Positions 7,206 through 16,040 of a DNA stretch of 37,297 nt are shown one piece after another. The translations under genes were made by a program, and so were the position numbers. Source of the stretch: an uncultured Eubacteriales bacterium (lineage in GTDB: Bacteria; Bacillota; Clostridia; Oscillospirales; Acutalibacteraceae). Every line of letters starts with the position of its first letter. Within the stretch, counting starts at the first letter, position 1. The DNA lies in the NCBI GenBank assembly GCA_934454655.1, contig CAKSFK010000021.1:1-37297 (forward strand). Reading direction: 5' to 3'. The notes beneath the pieces are model-generated. The model saw only the letters and a list, made by a program, of their open reading frames with translations. It had not been told where the DNA came from and did not search any database.

Positions 7206-8909
7206 GCCAAGTATTTTGGTTCCGGCGCTTTCAAGGGCGGATAATTCCTTCTGTGCCGTTTCGCGGGTATTACCCACAGAACCGAGGTACAGCTTGATTT
7301 TAGGCTCTGTGCCCGAGGGACGGACGATAAGCGAGCTTCCGTCGTTCATATAGAAAGCTACAACGTTTGAGCGCGGGAGGGTTATTTTTGTCACGCCGCC
7401 GTCTTTAATATTGCGGCTTTCGCTGTTTTCATAGTCGTCAAATCTTACAACCGCGTGACCGTTTATATCCGATGGGCAGTCCGAACGCAGGTTTTCCATA
7501 ATTTCCTTAATGTGGTTCATACCGCTTTCGCCCTCGCAGACAAAGCTTTTTTGAGAGCAGAGGTAATAGCCGTACTTTTTGTAAATGCCGTCCAGCACAT
7601 CAAGCAGTGTTTTGCCCTCTGCCTTGTAGTATGCCACCATTTCGCATATAAGCATTGAGGCAATAACGGCGTCCTTATCCCTTACGTATGTGCCGCCGAG
7701 GTAGCCGTAGCTTTCCTCAAATCCGAAAACAAAGCGGTTTTCTTCGCCGACCCTTTCAAGATTTGTTATCTGCTCGCCTATAAACTTAAAGCCGGTAAGC
7801 ACATCTCTTAATTCACAGCCGTAATCCGCGGCGATTTTGCGGCAGATTTCGGTTGTAACAATGGTTTTTACCGCAAGCGGGTCTTTAGGCAGTGTGCCGC
7901 TTTCCTTTCTTCTTGCAAGCACAAAGTCGAGTAACAGCGCGCCAACATCGTTGCCGGAGAGCAATGTGTAATCACTGCCGTCCTTAACCGCAATGCCGAC
8001 ACGGTCGCAGTCGGGGTCGGTTGCAATCAGCAGGTCGGGCTTTATGCTCTGCGCCAATTTAAGTGCGCACTCAAACGCCTGACGTATTTCGGGGTTCGGG
8101 TACGGAGCCGTCGGGAAATTGCCGTTGGGCTTTTCCTGCTCGGGAACCACGGTAACACTGCTGATGCCTATTCTTTTAAGAATTTTTCTCACGGGCTTGT
8201 TTCCCGAGCCGTGCAGCGGGGTATAAATAACATTAAGAGAACCCACATCCGTATTCGGGGCAACGCGGCAAGCCTCAACGCAGTCAAGGTAGCTTTCAAT
8301 AACGTCTTCGGATATATATTCAATTTTTCCTTCGGCTACCGCCTTGTCAAAATCGGTTGTTTTAACGTCGTCGAATATATCGACCTTGTTCATAATGGAA
8401 AGAACGTAATCCGCAGCTTCAAGCCCCAGCTGACAGCCGTCCGGACCGTACGCCTTGTAGCCGTTGTATTTTGCGGGGTTGTGGCTTGCCGTAACAACAA
8501 CGCCGGCGTCGCACTTAAGCCGTCTTACGGCATATGAAAGCATCGGGGTGGGCATAAGCTCGCTGCAAATATAGACCTTAATACCGTTTGCTGCAAAAAC
8601 CGACGCGGCTGTTCTTGCAAACAGATCGGATTTTATTCGGCTGTCGTACGCAACGGCTATTTTGCCGTTCTCCGTTACGGAGTTAACGTAGGCGGCAAGC
8701 CCCTGTGACGCTTTGCCCACGGTGTAAATATTCATTCGGTTGGTTCCCGCGCCTATTACGCCGCGCAGTCCGCCCGTGCCGAATTCCAAGTCTTTATAAA
8801 ATGCGTCGGATATTGCATCCTTATCATCCGCCATGCTTTTAAGCTCTTTTGCAAGGTCGGGGTCGCCGACAGCTTTTTCGCACCAAAGTTTATATTTATC
8901 AGTGAACAT
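7200..8909 (-). CDS. pgcA: Phosphoglucomutase (alpha-D-phosphohexomutase family, PgcA/PGM2-like)
   Basis: Interconverts glucose-1-phosphate and glucose-6-phosphate in the cytoplasm. At 569 residues it matches the long Firmicutes PgcA type. The phosphoserine loop TASHNP has Ser142. The Mg-binding loop DPDCDR is at 298-303. The sugar-binding loop is GFEESYGYL, and the C-terminal phosphate-binding loop is RPSGTEPKIK. The start has AAGGAG about seven bases upstream and a good promoter behind it. Its stop codon lies inside the inverted repeat of the element at 6933-7205. It fits functionally with the glycogen phosphorylase at 11005, which makes glucose-1-phosphate. Phosphomannomutase activity is a possible side function. 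Confidence 0.95.
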   Translation of the reverse strand: MFTDKYKLWCEKAVGDPDLAKELKSMADDKDAISDAFYKDLEFGTGGLRGVIGAGTNRMNIYTVGKASQGLAAYVNSVTENGKIAVAYDSRIKSDLFARTAASVFAANGIKVYICSELMPTPMLSYAVRRLKCDAGVVVTASHNPAKYNGYKAYGPDGCQLGLEAADYVLSIMNKVDIFDDVKTTDFDKAVAEGKIEYISEDVIESYLDCVEACRVAPNTDVGSLNVIYTPLHGSGNKPVRKILKRIGISSVTVVPEQEKPNGNFPTAPYPNPEIRQAFECALKLAQSIKPDLLIATDPDCDRVGIAVKDGSDYTLLSGNDVGALLLDFVLARRKESGTLPKDPLAVKTIVTTEICRKIAADYGCELRDVLTGFKFIGEQITNLERVGEENRFVFGFEESYGYLGGTYVRDKDAVIASMLICEMVAYYKAEGKTLLDVLDGIYKKYGYYLCSQKSFVCEGESGMNHIKEIMENLRSDCPSDINGHAVVRFDDYENSESRNIKDGGVTKITLPRSNVVAFYMNDGSSLIVRPSGTEPKIKLYLGSVGNTRETAQKELSALESAGTKILGF

Positions 8910-8939
8910 AAAAACACTCCTTTTTCTTTTACATAATAT

Positions 8940-8968
8940 ATTATAACAAATTGCAAGGACAAAAACAA
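8940..8968 (-). promoter_or_regulatory. Promoter for the phosphoglucomutase gene
   Basis: On the minus strand: TTGTTT (8963-8968), a 17-bp spacer and TATAAT (8940-8945), with an extended -10 TGT. It is back to back with the cls promoter at 8980. Confidence 0.75.
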
Positions 8969-8979
8969 GTCATTTATAT

Positions 8980-9008
8980 TTGCATAATTCGATATTATAT
9001 GATAAAAT
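8980..9008 (+). promoter_or_regulatory. Promoter for cardiolipin synthase
   Basis: TTGCAT (8980-8985), a 17-bp spacer and TAAAAT (9003-9008), with TGA just before the -10 (extended -10). The transcript would start near 9015, leaving a very short leader that begins at the ribosome site AAGGTGAG (9016-9023). Confidence 0.65.
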
Positions 9009-9028
9009 ATACCGGAAGGTGAGAAGAA

Positions 9029-10558
9029 ATGTCGCAAAGAAAACGCGGAATAAGAATACAGACAAGAATAATTGTTTCGGCTTTTTTGCTTTTGGTTCAG
9101 TTTGTATTTCTCTTTTTTGTGCTTTACAACATAACCGAAGGCTCGGCGCTTTTGTACGTGCTGTCCGTATTTGCCGGTATAATAACGGTAATTTACATTT
9201 TAAACAGGCGCGGCAACCCCGACCATAAAATTGCGTGGATAATATTTATACTTGTATTTCCGGTTTTCGGTATTTCGGTATTTCTTCTGTGGGGCGGAGG
9301 TCGAGTTTTTCCGCACCTGCGCCGCAAAATGGAGGTGTGCGAGGAGCATTATCTGCCGTTTTTACATGACGACGCCGACGAAAGGGCACGCCTTAAATAT
9401 TACGATATGTTCCATTCGCGTCAGGCGGATTATCTGTCGGGCGAATCGGGCTATCCGCTGTACGGACACACCTTTGTTGAGTATCTTTCCCCCGGAGAGG
9501 AAATATTTAACTGTATGCTTTCGGAGCTTGAAAAAGCGGAAAAATACATTTTTTTGGAATTTTTTATTCTTGCCGAGGGATATATGTGGGATAAAATACA
9601 CAGTATATTAAGGCAAAAGGCGTCTGCCGGCGTTGAGGTAAAGATTATCTTTGACGATTTCGGCTCGATAAAGCGCCAGCATAAAAATTTCCTTGATGTT
9701 CTGCATAATGACGGCATCGACGTTTCGGTGTTTAACCCCATTAAACCGTCAATGAATATCTTTATGAATAACCGCAATCACCGCAAAATTGTGGTAATAG
9801 ACGGCAAAACCGCATTCACCGGCGGCTTTAACATAGGGGATGAATACATCAACAGAATGATACGGTTCGGTCACTGGCTCGACAGCGGCATCTGCCTTAA
9901 GGGCGACGCGGTGAAAAGCTGTCTTGCAATGTTCTGCTGTATGTGGGAGTTTACCACCGGTCAGCAAATAGATTTTGAGAGCCACATCGCGGATTGCTGT
10001 ATGCCCGACGACGGATTTGTGCTCCCCTACTGCGATGACCCGCTTAACGACAAAAACCCCGCCGAGGGAATTTATATGCAGATATTAAGCACAGCGCAAA
10101 GGTATGTGTATATATCCTCGCCGTATCTTATAATCGATAACACAATGATGTCGGTGCTGAGAATGGCGGCAAAATCCGGAATAGATGTAAGAATCGTTAC
10201 GCCGCACATACCCGATAAATGGTATGTTCACCCCGTAACGCAGTACAATTACCTTGAACTGCTTGAAGCGGGCATTAGAATTTACGAATACACACCGGGT
10301 TTTATTCACTCAAAGCTTTTCGTGTCTGATGATAAAATTGCAACCGTAGGTACTGTTAATATGGATTACCGCAGCTTTATTTTTCACTTTGAGTGCGGCG
10401 CGTGGATATGCGGCAGCAAGGCTGTCGGCGATATTAAACAGCAGTTTGAGGGCCTGTTTGATAAATCCGAGGAAATAACGCTTGAAAAATGGAGCAAACG
10501 CCCCGTTAAACAGCGGTTGAAGCAGGCTGTTCTGCATATTTTTGCCCCGTTTATGTGA
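9029..10558 (+). CDS. cls: Cardiolipin synthase (phospholipase D superfamily)
   Basis: Membrane enzyme that condenses two phosphatidylglycerols into cardiolipin and glycerol. The 509-residue length is standard for bacterial ClsA-type enzymes. Two N-terminal helices (about residues 13-35 and 39-58) and a third near 68-88 precede the catalytic part. Both HKD motifs are intact: HRKIVVID (H251, K253, D258) and HSKLFVSD (H427, K429, D434), each followed by the usual Gly/Asn segment (GGFNIGDEY and GTVNMDYRS). The ribosome site AAGGTGAG lies five bases before the ATG. It is divergent from the phosphoglucomutase gene, and its stop codon abuts the -35 box of the next promoter. Confidence 0.96.
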   Translation: MSQRKRGIRIQTRIIVSAFLLLVQFVFLFFVLYNITEGSALLYVLSVFAGIITVIYILNRRGNPDHKIAWIIFILVFPVFGISVFLLWGGGRVFPHLRRKMEVCEEHYLPFLHDDADERARLKYYDMFHSRQADYLSGESGYPLYGHTFVEYLSPGEEIFNCMLSELEKAEKYIFLEFFILAEGYMWDKIHSILRQKASAGVEVKIIFDDFGSIKRQHKNFLDVLHNDGIDVSVFNPIKPSMNIFMNNRNHRKIVVIDGKTAFTGGFNIGDEYINRMIRFGHWLDSGICLKGDAVKSCLAMFCCMWEFTTGQQIDFESHIADCCMPDDGFVLPYCDDPLNDKNPAEGIYMQILSTAQRYVYISSPYLIIDNTMMSVLRMAAKSGIDVRIVTPHIPDKWYVHPVTQYNYLELLEAGIRIYEYTPGFIHSKLFVSDDKIATVGTVNMDYRSFIFHFECGAWICGSKAVGDIKQQFEGLFDKSEEITLEKWSKRPVKQRLKQAVLHIFAPFM

Positions 10559-10587
10559 TTGACAAAAAAGGCATTTAATGGTATAAT
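10559..10587 (+). promoter_or_regulatory. Full-consensus promoter for a 47-residue peptide gene
   Basis: TTGACA (10559-10564), exactly 17 bp, then TATAAT (10582-10587), with TGG just before the -10 (extended -10). Both boxes match the SigA consensus at all six positions. The -35 begins on the base after the cls stop codon. Confidence 0.9.
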
Positions 10588-10639
10588 TATTACACCATTT
10601 AATATCTGTTCCGAAATACTCTGAAAGGTGGTTTTTAAA

Positions 10640-10783
10640 ATGAAAGGCTTTTTAAAATTTATGCTTTCGGCATTTGCCGTGGTTTCCGCTGTGTTCGGTG
10701 CGCTGGTGCTTTTGGACCGCGTGCTTAACAAGTACCGCATTAAGGGTGACTACCTTGAATGTGACGGCGGCGACGAAGTGTGA
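10640..10783 (+). CDS. 47-residue single-pass membrane peptide, function unknown
   Basis: A small gene with its own promoter (10559), ribosome site (AAGGTGG, 8 bases before the ATG) and terminator (10785). The peptide starts MKGFLKFMLSAFAV, has one hydrophobic segment at about residues 8-25, then a basic patch (DRVLNKYRIK) and an acidic tail ending DYLECDGGDEV with one Cys. This predicts a single-pass protein with a short charged tail. I do not recognise a named family. The complete transcription unit argues that it is real and well expressed. It is monocistronic between cls and glgP. Confidence 0.75.
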   Translation: MKGFLKFMLSAFAVVSAVFGALVLLDRVLNKYRIKGDYLECDGGDEV

Positions 10784-10784
10784 C

Positions 10785-10823
10785 AAAAAGGCTCTGCACT
10801 CTATAAGCAGGGCCTTTTATTAT
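10785..10823 (+). terminator. Terminator of the 47-residue peptide gene
   Basis: A 12-bp stem (10786-10797 with 10807-10818, one G-T pair), a 9-base loop, then TTTT and an AT-rich tail. It starts two bases after the stop codon. Confidence 0.8.
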
Positions 10824-10931
10824 ACTTTGCTTTTGCCCCTTAATTGTAACAAATAACGAAAATAATCCACAAACAGGTAATTTGCGAGCAAAAACTGTAC
10901 TGTTTGCATAAATAATTGCTGCATAATAGTT

Positions 10932-10971
10932 ATAGATATCTATTGCAAAAAACTTTTGAATATTGTATTAT
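10932..10971 (+). promoter_or_regulatory. Probable glgP promoter with an overlapping 12-bp palindrome
   Basis: TTGCAA (10943-10948), a 17-bp spacer and TATTAT (10966-10971). A second TATAAT at 10971-10976 lacks a spaced -35. The perfect palindrome ATAGATATCTAT (10932-10943) touches the -35 box and could be an operator, which is inference. Confidence 0.5.
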
Positions 10972-11004
10972 ATAATTGTAATAATATTAACGGAGGAATA
11001 TGTT

Positions 11005-13407
11005 ATGGCTAAATATACTATTACCGCTCTTTCCGCTATGATTGAGCGCAAGCTTTCACACAATTTCGGCGTTACACCCGAACAGGCGTCAGACGAGCTT
11101 TTTTACAAAGCGTGCGTACTTTGCCTGCTTGAAATAATGAGTGACAGACGCGCGGAATTTAAAAAATCCACCGACGAGGAAGAAGCAAAGACCGTTTATT
11201 ATATGAGTATGGAGTTCCTTATGGGGCGCTCGCTCAAAAACACACTTTTTAACCTTGAACTTACCGAAACAATGAGCAAAGCGCTCGCTAAATTTAAGGT
11301 CAAGCTTGATAGACTTTACGATTTTGAACCCGACGCGGGACTGGGCAACGGAGGACTGGGCAGACTTGCCGCCTGCTACCTTGACGCGCTTTCAACGGGC
11401 AGTTACCCTGCAATGGGCTACTGCATACGTTACGAGCTTGGAATTTTCCGCCAGAAGCTGGTTGACGGCTGGCAGACCGAAATGCCCGATTTTTGGCTTC
11501 CCGGCGGCGGCGTGTGGCTTGAACAGCGCCCGGCATCTGCGGTAGACGTACATTTTGACGGCAAAATAAACGAGTGGTGGGACGGCAATTATCACCACAT
11601 TGAACATACGGGATATCACACCGTACACGCAATTCCCTACGACCTTATGGTTGCGGGCAAGGACGGCAAAACCGTAAACGTTTTGAGACTGTGGAGCGCC
11701 GAATGCCAGGACTTTGATATGTCGGCATTTAATCAGGGCGATTATGTAAGGGCGCTTGAACAGCGTGCAATGACCGAAACGATTTCAAAGGTGCTGTACC
11801 CGGAGGATAATCATATAGAGGGCAAGTCATTAAGACTGCGCCAGCAGTATTTCCTGGTTTCCGCCTCGGTACAGGATATTTTGAACCGCCATTTAAGAAA
11901 ATACAACACGCTTGACAACCTGCCCGAGAAGGTTGCCATTCATATCAACGATACTCACCCGACCCTTTCTATTCCCGAACTTATGCGCTTTTTGCTTGAT
12001 GAGTGCGGCTACGGCTGGGATAAGGCGTGGGACCTTGTAACGCGCACCGTTGCATATACAAACCACACCGTTATGCCCGAGGCGCTTGAGTGCTGGTCGG
12101 TTGAGCTTATAAAGGAGCGCATACCCCGCATTTACCAGATAATAAAGGAAATTGACCGCCGCTTCAGAGGTGAAGTGCTTTCCCGCACGGGCGATCCGCT
12201 TGTTGTTGAGCGCACCGCTGTAATACAGAACGGTATTATAAGAATGGCAAATCTCTGTGTTGCCGCTTGCCATACCGTAAACGGCGTATCAAAGCTTCAC
12301 AGCGAAATTCTTGTTAACGAGCTGTTCCGCGATTACGCGAAAATGACGCCTGAAAAGTTCACCAACGTTACAAACGGGATTGCACACCGCCGCTGGCTGT
12401 GCCAGGCAAACCCGGCGCTTACCTCGTACCTTACCGAGCTTATCGGCGCGGGATTTGTAAAGAATGCGGAAGAGCTTGAAAAACTTATGGCATTTAAGGA
12501 TGACGAAACCGTTATACAAAGGCTGGAAGAAATAAAGCGCGGCAACAAGCTCCGCTTTGCGGATTACGTTAAGGAAAACACAGGCATCACTCTTGACCCG
12601 GACTCGATATTTGATATGCAGGTAAAGCGTTTGCACGAATATAAACGTCAGCATCTTAACGCGCTTAACATTATTGCGGATTATCTGTATTTAAAGAACA
12701 ATCCCAATGCCCATTTCACACCGAAAACCTATATCTTCGGCGCAAAGGCGGCGGCAGGCTACCTGTTTGCAAAAGAAATTATACAGATGATCTACAAGCT
12801 TTCAACGGTTATTGATAACGACCGTGCCGTAAACGATAAGCTTAAAATACTGTTCCTTGAGGATTACCGCGTAACGCTTGCCGAGCTTATGATACCGGCG
12901 GCGGATATAAGCGAGCAGATCTCCCTTGCCTCCACCGAAGCCAGCGGAACGGGCAATATGAAGCTTATGATGAACGGTGCCGTTACCCTGGGCACCGAGG
13001 ACGGCGCGAACGTTGAAATACACGAAGCCGTGGGCGACGATAACATTATCATCTTCGGTATGCAGACGCCCGAGGTTCTGGCGCTTAAAAAGAGCGGTTA
13101 CTCGCCGATGATGTATTATAACAATAATTCCGAGCTTAAGCAGGCGCTTGATTTTATCGGAAAGGGCATAGGCGGTCAGCCGTTCGATAACATTTACAAC
13201 ACGCTTAAAACACACGACACCTATATGGCTCTTGCCGACTTTGCGGATTACCGCAAGGCTCAGCAAAGGGCATCCGCCCTTTATAACGACCGCAAGGTCT
13301 GGGGCAAAATGTCGCTTGTTAATACCGCTAAATCCGGCATATTCTCGGCGGACCGCTCGGTTGAGGAATATGCAAAGAATATTTGGAATTTAAAGCCGGT
13401 TAAATAA
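11005..13407 (+). CDS. glgP: Glycogen/maltodextrin phosphorylase
   Basis: PLP enzyme of the GT35 family that phosphorolyses alpha-1,4-glucan ends to glucose-1-phosphate. The protein has 800 residues, the usual bacterial length. The PLP lysine is about K653 in GTGNMKLMMNGA, followed by TLGTEDGANVEIHE. The substrate region ADYLDALS/GLGNGGLGRLAAC is near residue 115. I chose the ATG at 11005 because GGAGG (10992-10996) lies eight bases upstream and MAKYTI is a sensible start; an in-frame start at 10963 would read back into the promoter. The stop overlaps the next ATG by one base (TAATG), so it is coupled to the GH13 gene. With phosphoglucomutase at 7200 it gives a route from glycogen to glucose-6-phosphate. 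Confidence 0.96.
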   Translation: MAKYTITALSAMIERKLSHNFGVTPEQASDELFYKACVLCLLEIMSDRRAEFKKSTDEEEAKTVYYMSMEFLMGRSLKNTLFNLELTETMSKALAKFKVKLDRLYDFEPDAGLGNGGLGRLAACYLDALSTGSYPAMGYCIRYELGIFRQKLVDGWQTEMPDFWLPGGGVWLEQRPASAVDVHFDGKINEWWDGNYHHIEHTGYHTVHAIPYDLMVAGKDGKTVNVLRLWSAECQDFDMSAFNQGDYVRALEQRAMTETISKVLYPEDNHIEGKSLRLRQQYFLVSASVQDILNRHLRKYNTLDNLPEKVAIHINDTHPTLSIPELMRFLLDECGYGWDKAWDLVTRTVAYTNHTVMPEALECWSVELIKERIPRIYQIIKEIDRRFRGEVLSRTGDPLVVERTAVIQNGIIRMANLCVAACHTVNGVSKLHSEILVNELFRDYAKMTPEKFTNVTNGIAHRRWLCQANPALTSYLTELIGAGFVKNAEELEKLMAFKDDETVIQRLEEIKRGNKLRFADYVKENTGITLDPDSIFDMQVKRLHEYKRQHLNALNIIADYLYLKNNPNAHFTPKTYIFGAKAAAGYLFAKEIIQMIYKLSTVIDNDRAVNDKLKILFLEDYRVTLAELMIPAADISEQISLASTEASGTGNMKLMMNGAVTLGTEDGANVEIHEAVGDDNIIIFGMQTPEVLALKKSGYSPMMYYNNNSELKQALDFIGKGIGGQPFDNIYNTLKTHDTYMALADFADYRKAQQRASALYNDRKVWGKMSLVNTAKSGIFSADRSVEEYAKNIWNLKPVK

Positions 13408-15278
13408 TGAATTACTATCCGTTCGATTCGAGAAAAAGCTTATATATAAGTCATATCGGTGCTTTGGCCGAGGGGGACACCCTTCGGCTGAAGCTGCTTT
13501 TGCACCGTGATGCCAGAGTACATAACGCATATTTTATGCTGTTTCGCGACGGTGAAAGCTCGCCGCTTGAAACGCTTATGCAGCCGGGCGGTGAAAAAGA
13601 GGACTACCGTTTTTACGGCTGTGAAATTACCCTTACCGAGGGGTTGTACTGGTATCAGTTTCGTTACACAAGCGACTACGGCGAGTTTTTCGTAACAAAG
13701 ACCGAAACATCGCTCGGTATAGTGTCGTCGGGCGGAAACCGTTGGCAGCTTACGGTTTACAACCGAAATTTTGAAACGCCCGATTGGCTTGACGGCGGAA
13801 TCATATATCAGATATTCCCTGACAGATTTTTTTCATCCGGCAGTAAGAAGGATAACGTTCCCGACGACCGCTATATCTGCGACGATTGGTTCAAACAGCC
13901 CGAATACCGCCAGGTAAACGAAAAATGTACCCTCGGAAATGATTATTACGGCGGCGACCTTAAGGGCATAGAACAAAAATTGCCGTACCTTAAGTCGCTC
14001 GGGGTAAACTGTATTTATTTAAACCCCATATTCGAGGCACACTCCAACCACCGCTACAACACGGCGGATTATATGAAGATAGACCCCGCACTCGGCACAG
14101 AAGAGGACTTGGTGTCGCTTATAAAATCGGCTGAGAAATCAGGAATATACCTTGTGCTGGACGGTGTTTTCTCCCACACGGGGGACGACAGCCGCTATTT
14201 CAACAGCAAGGGACGTTATAATACCGTGGGTGCCGCAAAGGACGAAAATTCGCCTTACCGCAAATGGTATAAATTCGGCGATTACCCCACAGGTTATGCC
14301 TGCTGGTGGGGCGTTCCGTCACTGCCCGAAACCAACGAGGATGATTTGTCTTTTTCTAATTTTATAACCGGTGAAAACGGCGTTATCCGTTACTGGCTCA
14401 AAAAGGGAGTGCGCGGCTGGCGGCTCGATGTTGCGGACGAGCTGCCTGACGATTTTCTTGATAAAATAAGGCTTGCCGTTAAAGCTGAGGGGAACGGCAA
14501 TTACCTGCTCGGAGAGGTCTGGGAGGACGCAACCAATAAAATAAGCTACGGCTCAAGGCGCCGTTTCCTGCGCGGCAGACAGCTTGATTCGGTTATGAAC
14601 TATCCCTTTGCCGGCGCAATTGTGGATTTTGTAAAGGGCGGCAGACCCGAAAGGCTTTTAAACACGGTGCTTGATATTCTTGAAAACTACCCGCCGCAGT
14701 GCGTAAAGCTTTTAATGAACCATATCGGCACGCACGATACCGCGCGGATACTGACGGTGCTGGGCGATAAAAGCGGATTTTCGGGCGACCGCAGTCAGCA
14801 GTCGGTAAAAATGTTAAGCCGCGAGGAATACGACCGCGGGATACGCCTTTTAAAGCTTGCCGCGGCGCTCCAGTTTACACTGCCGGGCGTGCCGTCCGTT
14901 TATTACGGTGACGAAGCGGGTCTTACGGGCTACGGCGATCCGTTCTGCCGCGCGGGATACCCGTGGGGCAGGGAAAACACGGAGCTTGTTGAGTTTTACA
15001 AAAAGCTGGGTAATTTCAGGCGCGGGACCGACGTGTTCGCTTCGGGCGAATTTATTCCCGTGTGCGCGGATAACGGTGTTATCTGTTATATCAGAAAAAA
15101 AGGCAAAAATGAAGTGCTTACGGCGGTGAACAACACCGAAACAGAGCGGGAAATTGAAATTTCCGCGGAGTTTACAGGCGCAGATGCGGTTTTCGGTAAT
15201 AAACCGGCGTTCGGCAGACTAAAATTAAATAAAGAAAGCTTTTCTATTATCACTAAGCTTGGAAAAAAATTAACATAG
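13407..15278 (+). CDS. GH13 alpha-glucan hydrolase (neopullulanase / alpha-glycosidase type)
   Basis: A 623-residue enzyme of the alpha-amylase superfamily without a signal peptide, so probably cytoplasmic. An N-terminal beta domain of about 125 residues resembles the starch-binding module seen in neopullulanases. The barrel starts at IIYQIFPDRF. Conserved regions follow in order: LDGVFSHTG (region I), GWRLDVADE with nucleophile D341 (region II), LLGEVWED with acid/base E370 (region III), and HIGTHDT with D444 (region IV). The C-terminal beta domain is present. Translationally coupled to glgP by a one-base overlap, it probably debranches or trims maltodextrins that the phosphorylase cannot finish. 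Exact specificity (neopullulanase, maltogenic amylase or cyclomaltodextrinase) cannot be read from the motifs. Confidence 0.92.
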   Translation: MNYYPFDSRKSLYISHIGALAEGDTLRLKLLLHRDARVHNAYFMLFRDGESSPLETLMQPGGEKEDYRFYGCEITLTEGLYWYQFRYTSDYGEFFVTKTETSLGIVSSGGNRWQLTVYNRNFETPDWLDGGIIYQIFPDRFFSSGSKKDNVPDDRYICDDWFKQPEYRQVNEKCTLGNDYYGGDLKGIEQKLPYLKSLGVNCIYLNPIFEAHSNHRYNTADYMKIDPALGTEEDLVSLIKSAEKSGIYLVLDGVFSHTGDDSRYFNSKGRYNTVGAAKDENSPYRKWYKFGDYPTGYACWWGVPSLPETNEDDLSFSNFITGENGVIRYWLKKGVRGWRLDVADELPDDFLDKIRLAVKAEGNGNYLLGEVWEDATNKISYGSRRRFLRGRQLDSVMNYPFAGAIVDFVKGGRPERLLNTVLDILENYPPQCVKLLMNHIGTHDTARILTVLGDKSGFSGDRSQQSVKMLSREEYDRGIRLLKLAAALQFTLPGVPSVYYGDEAGLTGYGDPFCRAGYPWGRENTELVEFYKKLGNFRRGTDVFASGEFIPVCADNGVICYIRKKGKNEVLTAVNNTETEREIEISAEFTGADAVFGNKPAFGRLKLNKESFSIITKLGKKLT

Positions 15279-15291
15279 GGGGGTGCCGCCG

Positions 15292-16035
15292 TTGACTGTA
15301 CTTAGTGAAATTTGCGTTGTAACATTTGCCGCCGGAGTTATAGGCACAGGCATAGGCGGACTGTTCGGCGTTATATCCGGCAGTGCCGAGAAAAGAACGG
15401 TTGCCTTTTTATTAAGCCTTTCGGCAGGCATAATGCTTTCGGTGGTATGTTTTGATTTGCTGACGGAGTCATTAAAAACGGGCGGCGTTTTTTTAACCTG
15501 CGCCGGAACCGCGCTGGGATTTTTGATCATCTACATTTTAAGCGAAATCACAAAAAGAATGAGCCCCGCAAAAAGGCAGGGCGTCGGGAGCGGCAAACAG
15601 CTTTATATGAGCGGCCTGTTCACCGCCGCCGCAATTGCTCTGCATAATTTCCCCGAGGGTATGGTTATAGGCTCGTCGGGCGTTGGGGGTGTAGCGTCCG
15701 GCAGTGCCGCGCTTGCTGTTGTTATAGGCGTTCATAATATTCCCGAGGGCGCGGCGATTGCGCTGCCGCTGAAGCTTGGCGGAATGAAGAGCATAAAAGC
15801 GGTCACGCTTACCGCTCTGGCGGGCGCACCTACGGTGCTGGGTGCGATTTTCGGCTATTTCCTCGGGACACTGAGCAATATGTGGCTTTCGCTTTCGTTA
15901 AGTCTGGCCTCGGGCGCTATGCTCTATGTTGTTTTCGGTGAGCTTTTACCCGAATCCGAAAATGCAAACAACTCAACCGGAGCGTTTGCGGCTGTCGGCG
16001 GGATATTGCTCGGTATGGTTATTGTCGCCGTATAG
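15292..16035 (+). CDS. ZIP-family divalent metal transporter (ZupT-like)
   Basis: Integral membrane protein of about 247 residues with roughly eight helices, importing zinc or other divalent metals by family assignment. The two signature metal-site helices are HNFPEGMVIG and HNIPEGAAIALPL. A short charged loop near residues 85-105 separates the first and second halves but is not His-rich. I favour the TTG at 15292, which has a G-rich ribosome site (AGGGGGGTG) six bases upstream; an in-frame GTG at 15283 lies inside that site. It starts 13 bp after the GH13 gene and is probably cotranscribed, although a metabolic link to glucan breakdown is not evident. Confidence 0.9.
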   Translation: MTVLSEICVVTFAAGVIGTGIGGLFGVISGSAEKRTVAFLLSLSAGIMLSVVCFDLLTESLKTGGVFLTCAGTALGFLIIYILSEITKRMSPAKRQGVGSGKQLYMSGLFTAAAIALHNFPEGMVIGSSGVGGVASGSAALAVVIGVHNIPEGAAIALPLKLGGMKSIKAVTLTALAGAPTVLGAIFGYFLGTLSNMWLSLSLSLASGAMLYVVFGELLPESENANNSTGAFAAVGGILLGMVIVAV

Positions 16036-16040
16036 CCCGT

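Noticed and set aside
10674..10856. Open frame of 60 codons overlapping the small peptide gene
   Set aside because: It runs through the terminator and lacks a ribosome site; the 47-residue frame explains the signals.
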